Shown: positions 44,421 to 55,273 of the stretch, one piece after another
Numbering within the stretch: the stretch's first letter is position 1
Layout: the number at the start of each line of letters is the position of its first letter
Origin: Alistipes montrealensis
GTDB taxonomy: Bacteria; Bacteroidota; Bacteroidia; Bacteroidales; Rikenellaceae
Assembly: GCF_018362775.1 (NCBI RefSeq)
Contig: NZ_JAGYXY010000004.1
Coordinates: 295,630-359,629, forward strand
DNA length: 64,000 nt
Direction of reading: 5' to 3'
The notes under the pieces: generated by a model
What the model was told of the DNA's origin: nothing
Database searches by the model: none
The model's input: only the letters and a program-made list of their open reading frames with translations
Translations under genes and position numbers: made by a program

Positions 44421-47400
44421 TTATTTCGCGGCGGGCAGCAGTGCCGAGTCGGGCTGCTGGCGCTTGTCGCCTACGTCGATGAGGTTCTCTTCCGAGACGC
44501 CCAGCGAACGGTAGTAGTCGTTCAGTTCGGCGATGACATCCTTGCGGCTGGCGTAGCTGGCCAGGTAGTAGATGTCGCCCAACTGGTCGAGTTTCTCGTC
44601 GATGATACCCGAAACCATGTCGCCCTGCGCTCCTTCGAAACGGAGGTAGTACTCGATGTATTCGATCAGCGTCTGGGCATAGGCGCGCAGCAGGGCATCG
44701 CCCTTTTCGGCGGCCTCCTTGTCGCCCAGGGCCGAGGCGGCGTAGTAAGCCTCCAGGAACGGATAGGTGTTGGTGTCGGTGAAACGTATCTGCGAGGTCG
44801 GCATCCGCTCCAGCCCCAGGTCGAGCAGCTCGACGGCTTCCGCCACACGGTTCTGCCGCAGCAGTTCCTTCGCCACGCGGGCAAATGCGTCGCGGGCGTG
44901 CGAGGCCGAGAGGTTGTACTGGATGAAATAGTCGACGTATACCCGCGGGTCTTCGAGGTTGCCGTAACGGAACGTGTCTTTGAGCAGCGGTGCGGCATAA
45001 TCGGCGTCGATGCGTCCGATTTCATAGGGATTCGTCGTCGGGGTGAGGATCGGCACGAGGCGGTAGGCGTAGCCGTCGAACTGGAGGTAGTCCATCAGCC
45101 CGAAGTCCTGCAGGATGTAGACCTGCGTCATGTAGATCGGGCGTTTCCAGTCGAAGTTGGCCAGCATGTCGAGGATCATCAACTGGTTTTTGTCCAGCGA
45201 ATTCTTCTTGATGTTGATGAATACCGTGTCGACCATCTTGTCGCGGTCCTTTTCGGCCACGATGCCCGAAGCGATGGCGTTTTCCTTGTTGACGGGTATC
45301 GCGATGCGCTTGGCCGGGATGTAGTCGGCCATCGAGCCGTCGGCGAGTTTCACCTTGCTGCGCGGGTCGTCGCTGCGCACGAAGTCGATCACCTCCTTGA
45401 TCTCCACGGGACGGTCGATGCTGTTGGTCACGTAGATCATGTCGTTGTTATAGGTGTACTTGTGCTTGGGCAGCGAGAAGGGCACGCCCTCGGCCTCGTT
45501 GGCCTTGGTCTTCATCTCGTCGATGTACCATTCGCCGCCGAGGTAGGAGGTGTTCATGATCCTTACGTCGGGACGCACGCCGTAGACCTCCTGGTTGTTC
45601 CACAACGGGAAGGTGTCGTTGTCGCCGTAGTTGAGGATGATCGAGTTGGGGAGTGTCGACATCAGGTAGTTCCAGCCGATGTCGCGCGCCATGGTGCGGT
45701 GCGACCGGTCGTGGTCGTCCCAGTTCTGGGCCGCCAGGATAGCCGGGACGGCCATCGAGACGACGGTGGCTGCGGCCGCCGTGGCGACGTTGTTGCGCTT
45801 GGTGATCCACGCCGCGAAGTCACGCAGGGCCAGGACGCCGAATCCGATCCAGATCGAGAAGGCGTAGAACGAACCTGCATAGACGTAGTCGCGTTCGCGC
45901 GGCTCGCCGGGCGAGGTGTTGAAGTAGAAGACCAGCGCGATGCCCATCATGACGAAGAGCCACAGGACGATCGAGAAGTTCCGCTGGTCGCGGTTGAGCT
46001 GGTAGATCAGTCCGATGAGGCCCAGGATGAAGGGGAGGAAATAGTAGGTGTTGCGCCCCTTGTTCTCGGCGATTTCGCGCGGCAGGTTGTCCTGCGGACC
46101 GACGTATTTCTCGTCGAGCCATTTGATGCCCGAGAGCCAGTTGCCGTCGGTGATCGTCGTGCGCGAAGGCTGTATGTCGCTCTGGCGTCCTACGAAATTC
46201 CACATGAAGTAGCGCCAGTACATGTACGAGAGCTGGTAGTTGAAGAAGAAGTAGATGTTTTCCGCGAACGTCGGCTGGACGACCGTACGGGTTTCGCCGT
46301 AGGAGTCGGTGTAGGCCCGTTTGCGGCCGAAGTCGAGCACCTCGCCGCGCAGCGGGCGGCCCTGGGAGTCACGGCGGATTTCGCCCTTCTCGTCGCGCAG
46401 CGTCTCGGTCTTGGTGCGGAAAGCGCCCCATTGCTTATACTCCTTCTCGCCTTTCGAGTAGTTCCACATGCGGGGGAACAGTTGCAGGAATTCCGGGGAG
46501 TGGGTGTAGCCCGTGAGCACCGTGGCGGTTTTGTACTTGCCGTCCTCGTCGAGATACCACACCGTCTTCTCCTTCACGCCTTCGGGGGGAGCCGAATACT
46601 GGGCGCCGTACAGCAGCGGGCGGTCGCCGTACTGGTCGCGGTTCAGGAGCGACAGCAGGGCGTGCGGGTTGTTGGGGTTGTTGGAGTTCATCGGCGGGTT
46701 GGCTGCGGCGCGGATCGTCACCGATGCGTAGGACGAGTAGCCGATGAGGATCATCGTCGTCGAGAGCAGGATGATGTTGAGCAGGACGTGGCCGCGTTTG
46801 TGTGCGACCCACGTAGCCCAGCCCATGCCGACGATCAGCGCCAGTGCGAAGAGCGTGATGCCCGAGTTGACGGGCAGCCCGAACGTGTTGACGAACAGCG
46901 TGTCGATCTGGGCCCCGATCCAGACGGTATAGGGGATGATGAAGTTGTTGACGAAGACGATCAGCGCCCCGGAGATCAGCGTGGAGAGGCCGATGCCTTT
47001 CCACGTCACTTTGTCGGTCTTGCGGAAGTAGTAGATGAAGACCAGTGCCGGGATACACAGCAGGTTGAGGATATGTACGCCGATCGAGAGGCCCATCAGG
47101 TAGGCGATCAGCACGATCCAGCGCGACGAGTGCGGCTCGTCGGCCTGCTCCTCCCATTTGAGCATCAGCCATACCACGAGGGCCGTGAACATCGACGAGA
47201 GGGCATAAACTTCGCCCTCGATGGCCGAGAACCAGAACGTGTCGGTGAAGGTGTAGGCCAGGGCCCCGACGGCTCCGGCGCCCAGGACGGCGAAGACGTT
47301 GGCTTTCGAGAGTTCCTCGCCGTTGCGCGTCAGGAGGCGGCGCGCCAGGTGGGTGATGGTCCAGAACAGGAACAGGATGCAGAAGGCGCTGGCCAGCGAG

Positions 47401-47648
47401 TTCATGGCGTTGACGGCGATGCCCACGTAGTCGGGGTTGCCGAAGGCGAAGAGCGTAGCCAGGCGTGCCAGCATCATGAACAGCGGTGCTCCGGGAGGGT
47501 GTCCCACTTCGAGTTTGTAGGAGGTGGCGATGAACTCCGAGCAGTCCCAGAGGCTCGAGACCGGTTCCATCGTCATCAGGTAGACGATCGCCGCGATGGC
47601 GAAAACCGCCCAGCCCGTGATGTTGTTCCAGCGTTTGTAAAAGTACAT
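44421..47648 (-). CDS. DUF2723 membrane protein, TMEM260-like glycosyltransferase
   Basis: A 1075-residue inner-membrane protein. The first 300 residues carry about eight membrane helices with the family opening ITGWAVFAIAAIVYLMTMEP, then SLWDCSEFIATSYKLEVGHPPGAPLFMML. The conserved acidic D-C-S-E in the first loop corresponds to the catalytic loop of GT-C enzymes. More helices lie around 520-640. The C-terminal region (about 800-1060) is soluble and TPR-like (FARVAKELLRQNRVAEAVELL). The family relates to TMEM260, a protein O-mannosyltransferase, which fits the O-glycosylation of exported proteins known in Bacteroidetes. Direct evidence for the substrate is lacking. A GC-rich element shared with trmB lies upstream. 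Confidence 0.85.
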   Translation of the reverse strand: MYFYKRWNNITGWAVFAIAAIVYLMTMEPVSSLWDCSEFIATSYKLEVGHPPGAPLFMMLARLATLFAFGNPDYVGIAVNAMNSLASAFCILFLFWTITHLARRLLTRNGEELSKANVFAVLGAGAVGALAYTFTDTFWFSAIEGEVYALSSMFTALVVWLMLKWEEQADEPHSSRWIVLIAYLMGLSIGVHILNLLCIPALVFIYYFRKTDKVTWKGIGLSTLISGALIVFVNNFIIPYTVWIGAQIDTLFVNTFGLPVNSGITLFALALIVGMGWATWVAHKRGHVLLNIILLSTTMILIGYSSYASVTIRAAANPPMNSNNPNNPHALLSLLNRDQYGDRPLLYGAQYSAPPEGVKEKTVWYLDEDGKYKTATVLTGYTHSPEFLQLFPRMWNYSKGEKEYKQWGAFRTKTETLRDEKGEIRRDSQGRPLRGEVLDFGRKRAYTDSYGETRTVVQPTFAENIYFFFNYQLSYMYWRYFMWNFVGRQSDIQPSRTTITDGNWLSGIKWLDEKYVGPQDNLPREIAENKGRNTYYFLPFILGLIGLIYQLNRDQRNFSIVLWLFVMMGIALVFYFNTSPGEPRERDYVYAGSFYAFSIWIGFGVLALRDFAAWITKRNNVATAAAATVVSMAVPAILAAQNWDDHDRSHRTMARDIGWNYLMSTLPNSIILNYGDNDTFPLWNNQEVYGVRPDVRIMNTSYLGGEWYIDEMKTKANEAEGVPFSLPKHKYTYNNDMIYVTNSIDRPVEIKEVIDFVRSDDPRSKVKLADGSMADYIPAKRIAIPVNKENAIASGIVAEKDRDKMVDTVFINIKKNSLDKNQLMILDMLANFDWKRPIYMTQVYILQDFGLMDYLQFDGYAYRLVPILTPTTNPYEIGRIDADYAAPLLKDTFRYGNLEDPRVYVDYFIQYNLSASHARDAFARVAKELLRQNRVAEAVELLDLGLERMPTSQIRFTDTNTYPFLEAYYAASALGDKEAAEKGDALLRAYAQTLIEYIEYYLRFEGAQGDMVSGIIDEKLDQLGDIYYLASYASRKDVIAELNDYYRSLGVSEENLIDVGDKRQQPDSALLPAAK

Positions 47649-47853
47649 AGCGTAATGTTTATCCTAAATTTTGTACCGATCCGGCGTTCCGCAGGGCGTA
47701 TTCGCCGCTTTCGGCGTCGTTTGCAAACCTGACCTCACCCCGAATCCCTCCCTCTGGAGGGGCTTGTCGCGCGCGGCCGGAAATCCCTTAATTGATCGTC
47801 AAAAGTAGTGATTTAACGTATTATTTCCAACCTTATTTTGCGAAAAGCCGTTT
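47649..47853. repeat. Intergenic region with GC-rich upstream element, copy 2
   Basis: GGCGTCGTTTGC (47713-47724) and CCGAATCCCTC (47740-47750) repeat the pattern upstream of trmB. An inverted repeat CCCTCC..GGAGGG (near 47746-47761) follows. No gene is visible in this 205-base gap. Confidence 0.45.
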
Positions 47854-49527
<1,674 letters not shown>

Positions 49528-49537
49528 ATAATCGGCG

Positions 49538-49545
49538 TAAAGATA
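49538..49545 (-). promoter_or_regulatory. rhlE promoter, -7 element (one mismatch)
   Basis: TATCTTTA on the minus strand, 11 bases before the start codon, one base off consensus. Confidence 0.5.
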
Positions 49546-49587
49546 CGATAATTTCCCGGTTGACGCGCAGGAAGTATGCAGATTTCT

Positions 49588-49595
49588 TATCTTTG
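49588..49595 (+). promoter_or_regulatory. Promoter of the VanX-like gene, -7 element
   Basis: TATCTTTG on the plus strand implies a leader of about 16 nt before ATG 49617. It is divergent from the rhlE box 43 bases away. Confidence 0.7.
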
Positions 49596-49616
49596 CAGCC
49601 ATATAGAGCAAAAATT

Positions 49617-50288
49617 ATGACACGAAAACTCCTGCTGGCGGCATGCGCCCTGTTGCTTTGCGCCGTCGTGCGGGCGCAGGGCGGCCTCGACCGGAAAATG
49701 CAGGCCGCGGGGCTGGTGGATGTCCTCGGGGCCGATTCGACGCTGCGCGTGCGGCTGATGTATTCGACCGCCGACAACTTCATGGGGCGCGACGTTTACG
49801 GTGACCTCGAAACGGCCTACCTCCTGCCGCATTTCGCCGCGAAGGTGGTTCGGGCGCAGCGGTTGCTGCGGCAGCGCAAACCCGGCTGGCGGCTGCTGGT
49901 GTGCGATGCGGCGCGATCGATCAGCGTCCAACGGCTGATGTACAGCCTGGTCGAGGGAACTCCGAACCAGGTTTACGTGGCCAACGGCGCCCGCGGAGGA
50001 CGGCACAATTACGGCGTGGCGGTCGACGTGACGCTGCTCGACGCCTCGGGGCGCGAGGCAGACATGGGGACGCCGGTCGATTTCTTCGGCGAGGAGGCCC
50101 ACACCGGGAACGAAGCCGCGCTGGTCGCCGCAGGGAAGATCACGGCCGCGGCGGCCCGCAACCGCGAACTTCTCCGGTCGGTGATGCGCGAAGCCGGGCT
50201 GGTTCCCTACCGCCGCGAATGGTGGCACTACGAGGAACCGATGCCGATGCCCGAGGTGCGCGAACGCTTTCGCCTGCTCGATTTTTAG
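49617..50288 (+). CDS. Exported D-alanyl-D-alanine dipeptidase (VanX/DdpX, peptidase M15D)
   Basis: A 223-residue zinc dipeptidase. The signal peptide is MTRKLLLAACALLLCAVVRA, cleaved before QGG. The zinc and catalytic motifs are complete: GRHNYGVAVDVTLLD (SxHxxGxAxD-type His and Asp), a Glu-containing EWWHYEE (catalytic Glu and third zinc ligand His), and CDAARSISVQ. VanX enzymes cut free D-Ala-D-Ala. A periplasmic form such as this one more likely recycles cell-wall-derived dipeptide than confers glycopeptide resistance, and no vanHA genes are present. The start at 49617 is set by the promoter at 49588. Confidence 0.92.
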   Translation: MTRKLLLAACALLLCAVVRAQGGLDRKMQAAGLVDVLGADSTLRVRLMYSTADNFMGRDVYGDLETAYLLPHFAAKVVRAQRLLRQRKPGWRLLVCDAARSISVQRLMYSLVEGTPNQVYVANGARGGRHNYGVAVDVTLLDASGREADMGTPVDFFGEEAHTGNEAALVAAGKITAAAARNRELLRSVMREAGLVPYRREWWHYEEPMPMPEVRERFRLLDF

Positions 50289-50360
50289 GGGCCAAACGGC
50301 TGTTGTTTGCCGAAAAAGTCGTAACTTTACCCATTCAAAACGATTATAACCGATAACGAT

Positions 50361-51836
50361 ATGAATTCCAAACTCGTACTTTACAATACGCTTACCCGCC
50401 GCAAGGAGACCTTCGAGCCCCTCGTTCCGGGGCGCGTCGGCATGTATGTCTGCGGTCCCACGGTTTACGGCGATCCGCATTTGGGTCATGCCCGTCCGGC
50501 CGTGACGTTCGACCTGCTGTTCCGTTACCTCAAGGCCTCGGGCTACAAGGTGCGTTACGTGCGCAACGTGACCGATGTGGGCCACCTGGAACACGACGCC
50601 GACGAGGGCGAGGACAAGATCGCCAAGAAGGCCCGGCTCGAACAGCTCGAACCGATGGAGGTGGCGCACTACTACACGGAGCGCTACCACCGTGCGATGG
50701 AGGCCCTGAACGTCGAGACCCCCTCGATCGAACCCTATGCCTCGGGACACATCATCGAGCAGATCGAGTTCGTGAAGAAGATCCTGGCCGACGGCTACGC
50801 CTACGAGGCCAACGGCTCGGTCTATTTCGACGTGGAGAAGTACAACGCCAAATACAACTACGGCAAGTTGTCGGGCCGCAACCTCGACGACATCATCGCC
50901 AACACGCGCGAACTGGACGGACAGAGCGACAAGCGCCATTCGTACGACTTCGCATTGTGGAAAAAGGCTTCGCCCGAACACATCATGCGGTGGCCGTCGC
51001 CCTGGGGCGAGGGATTTCCGGGGTGGCACATGGAATGCTCGGCGATGTCGACCCGTTACCTCGGGGAGCGTTTCGACATCCACGGCGGCGGCATGGACCT
51101 GATGTTCCCGCACCACGAGTGCGAGATCGCGCAATCGACTGCCGCACTGGGGCATGATTCGGCCCGCTACTGGGTGCACAACAACATGATCACGATCAAC
51201 GGCCAGAAGATGGGCAAGTCGCTGGGCAATTTCATCACCCTCGAAGAGTTGTTCACCGGGTCGCACAAGCTGTTGGCGCAGGCCTATTCGCCGATGACCA
51301 TCCGCTTCTTCGTGCTGCAGGCCCAGTACCGCTCGACGCTCGACTTCTCGAACGAGGCCTTGCAGGCCGCCGAGAAGGGGCTGGACCGCCTGATGAAGGG
51401 CATCGAGACACTCGGGAAGATCAAACCCGCGGCCGCTTCGACGGTCGACCCTGCCGAACTGGAGACCCGCTGCGCCGAGGCGATGGCCGACGACCTGAAC
51501 TCGCCGATGGTCATTTCGGCGCTGTTCGACTGGGTGCGCATCATCAACCAGCTCGCCGACGGCACGCAGACCATCACGGCCGCCGACCTCGAAACGCTGA
51601 CGGCCACCGTCCGCCGCTACGCCTTCGACATCCTGGGCCTGCGCGACGAGAAAGCCGCCGGGGCGGCTTCGGGCCGGGATTACGTGACGCCGCTGGTCGA
51701 GATGCTCCTGGACGAGCGCCTGAAAGCCCGTGCCGCGAAGGACTGGGCCGCTTCGGACCGCATCCGCGACGGCCTGACTGCCGCCGGCATCCGCGTCAAG
51801 GACCGCAAGGACGGCACGGACTGGGAGTTGGAATAG
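50361..51836 (+). CDS. cysS: Cysteinyl-tRNA synthetase
   Basis: A class I synthetase of 491 residues charging tRNA-Cys. The HIGH-type motif is [15 protein letters not shown], with the first zinc Cys just before it (YVCGPTVY). The remaining zinc ligands are in GWHMECSAM and FPHHECE. The KMSKS motif reads KMGKSLGNF, a common variant. The C-terminal DALR domain (about 345-420) and anticodon end ([12 protein letters not shown]) are present. Its promoter may be TAACTTTA at 50322-50329, one base off consensus. It is separated from the dipeptidase by 72 bases and so may be independently transcribed. Confidence 0.97.
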   Translation: MNSKLVLYNTLTRRKETFEPLVPGRVGMYVCGPTVYGDPHLGHARPAVTFDLLFRYLKASGYKVRYVRNVTDVGHLEHDADEGEDKIAKKARLEQLEPMEVAHYYTERYHRAMEALNVETPSIEPYASGHIIEQIEFVKKILADGYAYEANGSVYFDVEKYNAKYNYGKLSGRNLDDIIANTRELDGQSDKRHSYDFALWKKASPEHIMRWPSPWGEGFPGWHMECSAMSTRYLGERFDIHGGGMDLMFPHHECEIAQSTAALGHDSARYWVHNNMITINGQKMGKSLGNFITLEELFTGSHKLLAQAYSPMTIRFFVLQAQYRSTLDFSNEALQAAEKGLDRLMKGIETLGKIKPAAASTVDPAELETRCAEAMADDLNSPMVISALFDWVRIINQLADGTQTITAADLETLTATVRRYAFDILGLRDEKAAGAASGRDYVTPLVEMLLDERLKARAAKDWAASDRIRDGLTAAGIRVKDRKDGTDWELE

Positions 51837-51860
51837 CTTTCCGGTTAAGAATTGGGGCGG

Positions 51861-52106
51861 GTTCTTCATCCTGTACCTAATATTGTTTGCGACGTACGAT
51901 TCCGGCCCTATGCCGGAGCCGAGAAGCGACGATTCGGCTAAAAGCGCGAGCGGAGGGGACGGTTTGCTTGCAAACCCGCGAATAGCCGCCCGGAGCCAGC
52001 GTTAGACGCTTCGTCGCAGGCGTAGGCATCCGTCGGAGAGTTTTTGGTACTTTTTGCGGAAAAAAGTACAGAGAAGTCTGCGTCGCGGAGACGCAGTAAT
52101 GACGTA
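51861..52106. repeat. Intergenic hairpin-rich element, possible dispersed repeat
   Basis: The 280-base gap between cysS and the second MATE gene has no gene but four hairpins. These are TCCGG/CCGGA (51900-51916), GGTTTGC-TT-GCAAACC (51960-51975), GTACTTTTT/AAAAAAGTAC (52047-52069) and CTGCGTC/GACGCAG (52078-52096). The first arms and the GTACTTTTT block resemble repeats I recall from related genomes, which is not verified here. The last hairpin lies about 20 bases before the MATE start and could affect its translation. Confidence 0.4.
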
Positions 52107-52116
52107 ACAATTTTAT

Positions 52117-53514
52117 ATGGCAACAGAAATAAAATCGGCGGCACTGGAGCTCGGGACCGAGCGCATCCGGAAGCTGCTCATACAATATGCCGTGCCGGCG
52201 ATCATCGCCATGACGGCGTCGTCGCTCTACAACATGGTCGACAGCATCTTCATCGGCCACGGCGTGGGGCCGCTGGCCATTTCGGGCCTGGCGCTGACCT
52301 TCCCGCTGATGAACCTTGCTGCGGCGTTCGGTTCGCTGGTGGGCGTGGGCGCCGCGACGCTGATCTCGATGCGCCTGGGCCAGCGTGACTATGAAACGGC
52401 CCAGCGGGTGTTGGGCAACGTTTTGATTCTCAATTTGATTATCGGCGTGGCGTTCGGCGCCGTGACGCTCGTCTTCCTCGATCCGATTCTCTATTTCTTC
52501 GGGGCCAGCGAGGCCACGATCGGCTACGCCCGCGAATACATGACCGTCATCCTGCTGGGTAATGTCGTCACCCACATGTACCTGGGTCTGAACTCGGTGC
52601 TGAGGGCTTCGGGGCATCCCCGCAAGTCGATGTACGCCACGATCATCACGGTGGCCATCAACGCCGTCCTCGACCCGCTGTTCATCTTCGGGTTCGGCTG
52701 GGGCATCCGCGGTGCGGCTATCGCCACGGTGCTGGCGCAGATCATCGCGCTCGTATGGCAGTTCCAGATACTTTCGAACAAGGAGGAACTGCTCCACTTC
52801 CGCCGCGGCATTTACCGCCTGCGCAGGAAGATCGTGCGCGACATGCTCGCCATCGGCATGTCGCCGTTTCTGATGAACCTTGCGGCCTGCTTCATCGTGA
52901 TCCTGATCAACAAGGGGCTGAAGGAGTACGGCGGCGACCTGATGATCGGTGCTTACGGCATCGTCAACCGCCTGGCGTTCTTCTTCGTGATGATCGTGCT
53001 GGGCGTCAACCAGGGCATGCAGCCCATTGCGGGTTATAACTTCGGTGCGAAGCAGTACGACCGTGTGATGCGGGTGCTGAAGCTGACGATGATCGGCGCC
53101 ACGTGTGTCACCACGGCCGGATTCATCCTCGGCGAATTCATGCCGCGGATGGCAGTCGGGCTTTTTACGACCGACGAGGAGCTGATCCGCCTTGCCGTCG
53201 AGGGTATGCGCATCGTCTTCTTCTGCTTCCCGATCATCGGGTTTCAGATGGTGGCCACGAACTTCTTCATGAGCATCGGCATGGCCGGCAAGGCGATCTT
53301 CCTGTCGCTGTCGCGCCAACTGTTGTTCCTGATGCCCGGGCTGATCTTCCTGCCGCACATTTTCGATGTCCACACCCAGTGGAACGGAAGTTGGGGCGTG
53401 TGGTGCTCGATGCCGCTGTCGGACTTCCTGGCTTCGCTGGTGGCCTTCTTCATGCTGACTTACCAACTGCGGAAATTCCGGGCCTACGGGGCGGAAAACG
53501 CCGCTAAAGATTGA
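52117..53514 (+). CDS. MATE-family efflux protein (DinF/MepA type)
   Basis: A 465-residue inner-membrane exporter with twelve helices. The opening LIQYAVPAIIAMTASSLYNMVDSIFIG and the half-repeat DMLAIGMSPFLMNLAACFIVILI are MATE hallmarks. The first resembles the MepA subgroup more than the NorM-like protein at 13809, so the two exporters are not recent duplicates. The substrate is unknown. It is followed after 7 bases by the kinase-like gene and then prfB, suggesting an operon of three. No TAnnTTTG box was seen close upstream. Confidence 0.93.
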   Translation: MATEIKSAALELGTERIRKLLIQYAVPAIIAMTASSLYNMVDSIFIGHGVGPLAISGLALTFPLMNLAAAFGSLVGVGAATLISMRLGQRDYETAQRVLGNVLILNLIIGVAFGAVTLVFLDPILYFFGASEATIGYAREYMTVILLGNVVTHMYLGLNSVLRASGHPRKSMYATIITVAINAVLDPLFIFGFGWGIRGAAIATVLAQIIALVWQFQILSNKEELLHFRRGIYRLRRKIVRDMLAIGMSPFLMNLAACFIVILINKGLKEYGGDLMIGAYGIVNRLAFFFVMIVLGVNQGMQPIAGYNFGAKQYDRVMRVLKLTMIGATCVTTAGFILGEFMPRMAVGLFTTDEELIRLAVEGMRIVFFCFPIIGFQMVATNFFMSIGMAGKAIFLSLSRQLLFLMPGLIFLPHIFDVHTQWNGSWGVWCSMPLSDFLASLVAFFMLTYQLRKFRAYGAENAAKD

Positions 53515-53521
53515 TAAGATT

Positions 53522-54154
53522 ATGGAAAAATTCGTCATCAACATCGGCCGCCAACTGGGCAGCGGCGGCAAGACCGTCGGGGAGATCATCGCCCGCAGGC
53601 TGGGCGTCCGTCTTTACGACAAGGAGCTGATCAACCTGGCCGCCGAGCAGAGCGGACTTTGTCCCGAGGTTTTCGAGAAGGCCGACGAGAAGGAGTCGCG
53701 CGGCGTGATTTCGACTATGATCGGTTACCTGCGCGCCCCGTTCGTGGGCGACGACGGAGGTACGGCCAACGTGCTGTCGAACGATGCGCTGTTCAAAATC
53801 CAGAGCGACGTGATCCGCGAGGTCGCGGCGCGCGAATCGGCTGTCTTCGTGGGTCGCTGCGCCGACTATATCCTGCGCGAAAATCCGCGCTGCGTCAACG
53901 TCTTTATCACGGCCGACGATGCCGACCGCATCGAGCGCATCCGCCGCCGGCAGGGGGTGAGTGCGGAAGAGGCCCGTGCGGTGATGGAGCGCATCGACGC
54001 CAAACGCGCGTCCTATTACGACTATTACAGTTCGCGGACGTGGGGCGTGGCTTCGACCTACCACCTCTGCGTCAGCACTTCGGTGTTGGGAGACGAGGGT
54101 ACGGCGGACTTCATCCTGGAATTTGCCGCCCGGAAATTGCAAACGAAATTTTAA
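53522..54154 (+). CDS. Cytidylate-kinase-like family protein
   Basis: A 210-residue P-loop protein of the cytidylate kinase-like (AAA_26) family. The N-terminal phosphate loop is INIGRQLGSGGKTVGEIIA, deviating from the classical GxGKS. The nucleotide-binding and lid region contains VGRCADYIL and TADDADRIERIRRRQG, with the arginine-rich lid. Unlike true CMP kinase it lacks the CMP-binding insertion, and its substrate is unknown. The gene lies between the MATE gene (7 bases) and prfB (5 bases), an operon arrangement. Chromosomal cmk is expected elsewhere. Confidence 0.87.
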   Translation: MEKFVINIGRQLGSGGKTVGEIIARRLGVRLYDKELINLAAEQSGLCPEVFEKADEKESRGVISTMIGYLRAPFVGDDGGTANVLSNDALFKIQSDVIREVAARESAVFVGRCADYILRENPRCVNVFITADDADRIERIRRRQGVSAEEARAVMERIDAKRASYYDYYSSRTWGVASTYHLCVSTSVLGDEGTADFILEFAARKLQTKF

Positions 54155-54159
54155 GAGAT

Positions 54160-55272
54160 ATGGTACTTGCGGAACAGATCAAGGAGATCGAACAGCGCCG
54201 GGAGGCACTGGAACGCTGTCTCGACATCGACCAGAAGCGCATCGACCTGCGCAACGAAGAGGAAAAGACCCAGGAACCGAATTTCTGGGACAACCCCGAC
54301 AAGGCGCGCGAGCAGTTGCGCAAGGTGGCGGGGATCAAGGCGTGGGTCGACGATTACGACGCCATTCGCAAGGACGCCGAGGACCTTCAGTTGATGCCCG
54401 ACTTCGTGAAGGAGGGTGTGGTGACCGAAGATGAGATGGACGCCCACTACGCTGCGACGCTCGACCGCATCGAGAAACTCGAAATGCGCAACATGCTGCG
54501 CCGCGAGGAGGATAAACTCGGGGCCATCCTCGACATCAACGCCGGAGCCGGCGGCACGGAAGCGCTCGACTGGGCTTCGATGCTGATGCGCATGTACACC
54601 CGCTGGGGCGAGGCGCACGGCTACAAGGTCAAGGTGCTCGACTACCAGGCCGGGGACGAAGTGGGCGTGAAGTCGTGTACGCTCGAATTCGAGGGCGACT
54701 ATGCTTACGGTTACCTCAAGAGCGAGAACGGCGTGCACCGCATGGTTCGTCTCTCGCCGTTCAATGCCAACAACAAGCGCCAGACTACGTTTGCATCGGT
54801 TTTTGTGTCGCCCGCCGTGGACGACTCGATCGAGATTACGGTCAACGCCGCGGACATCGAGTGGGACACGTTCCGGGCGTCGGGGGCCGGCGGCCAGAAC
54901 GTCAACAAGGTCGAAACGGCTGTGCGCCTGCGTTATCACGCGAAGGACCCCGACACGGGCGAAGCGGTCGAATACCTGATCGAGAACATGGAGACCCGTT
55001 CGCAGTTGATGAACCGCGAGAACGCCATGCGCATCCTCCGGTCGAAACTCTACCAGCGCGAACTGGACAAGCGTATGGCGACGCAGCAGGCGCTCGAAGC
55101 CTCGAAGAAAAAGATCGAGTGGGGTTCGCAGATCCGCTCCTACGTCTTCGACGACCGCCGCGTGAAGGATCACCGCACGGGGGTTCAGACCTCGGCCGTG
55201 GAGTCGGTGATGGACGGCGACCTGGACGCCTTTATCAAAGGTTACCTGATGGAGTTCGGCGCGCAGGCGTAG
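54160..55272 (+). CDS. prfB: Peptide chain release factor 2
   Basis: RF2 ends translation at UGA and UAA. The 370-residue protein has the stop-recognition tripeptide SPF (in VRLSPFNANNKR) and the peptidyl-hydrolysis motif GGQ (SGAGGQNVNKVET). The start is ATG at 54160 (MVLAEQIKEIEQ). The programmed +1 frameshift site of many prfB genes is absent: the corresponding place reads CGC TGT CTC GAC in one frame (ERCLDIDQKR), where frameshifting species have CTT TGA C. Expression is therefore not autoregulated this way. It follows the kinase-like gene by 5 bases. Confidence 0.97.
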   Translation: MVLAEQIKEIEQRREALERCLDIDQKRIDLRNEEEKTQEPNFWDNPDKAREQLRKVAGIKAWVDDYDAIRKDAEDLQLMPDFVKEGVVTEDEMDAHYAATLDRIEKLEMRNMLRREEDKLGAILDINAGAGGTEALDWASMLMRMYTRWGEAHGYKVKVLDYQAGDEVGVKSCTLEFEGDYAYGYLKSENGVHRMVRLSPFNANNKRQTTFASVFVSPAVDDSIEITVNAADIEWDTFRASGAGGQNVNKVETAVRLRYHAKDPDTGEAVEYLIENMETRSQLMNRENAMRILRSKLYQRELDKRMATQQALEASKKKIEWGSQIRSYVFDDRRVKDHRTGVQTSAVESVMDGDLDAFIKGYLMEFGAQA

Positions 55273-55273
55273 G

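Noticed and set aside
44331-47732. 1133-codon plus-strand frame antisense to the DUF2723 gene
   Set aside because: It arises from the high G+C and third-position bias of the minus-strand gene, which shows the family motifs.
49617-50288. Vancomycin resistance gene
   Set aside because: Only the dipeptidase is present, with a signal peptide and no vanH, vanA or vanRS neighbours; a salvage role is more likely.
53659-54159. Upstream extension of prfB
   Set aside because: It overlaps the kinase-like gene in another frame. RF2 homology begins at ATG 54160.
54160-54300. Programmed frameshift in prfB
   Set aside because: No in-frame UGA or CTT TGA site is present; the frame is continuous.
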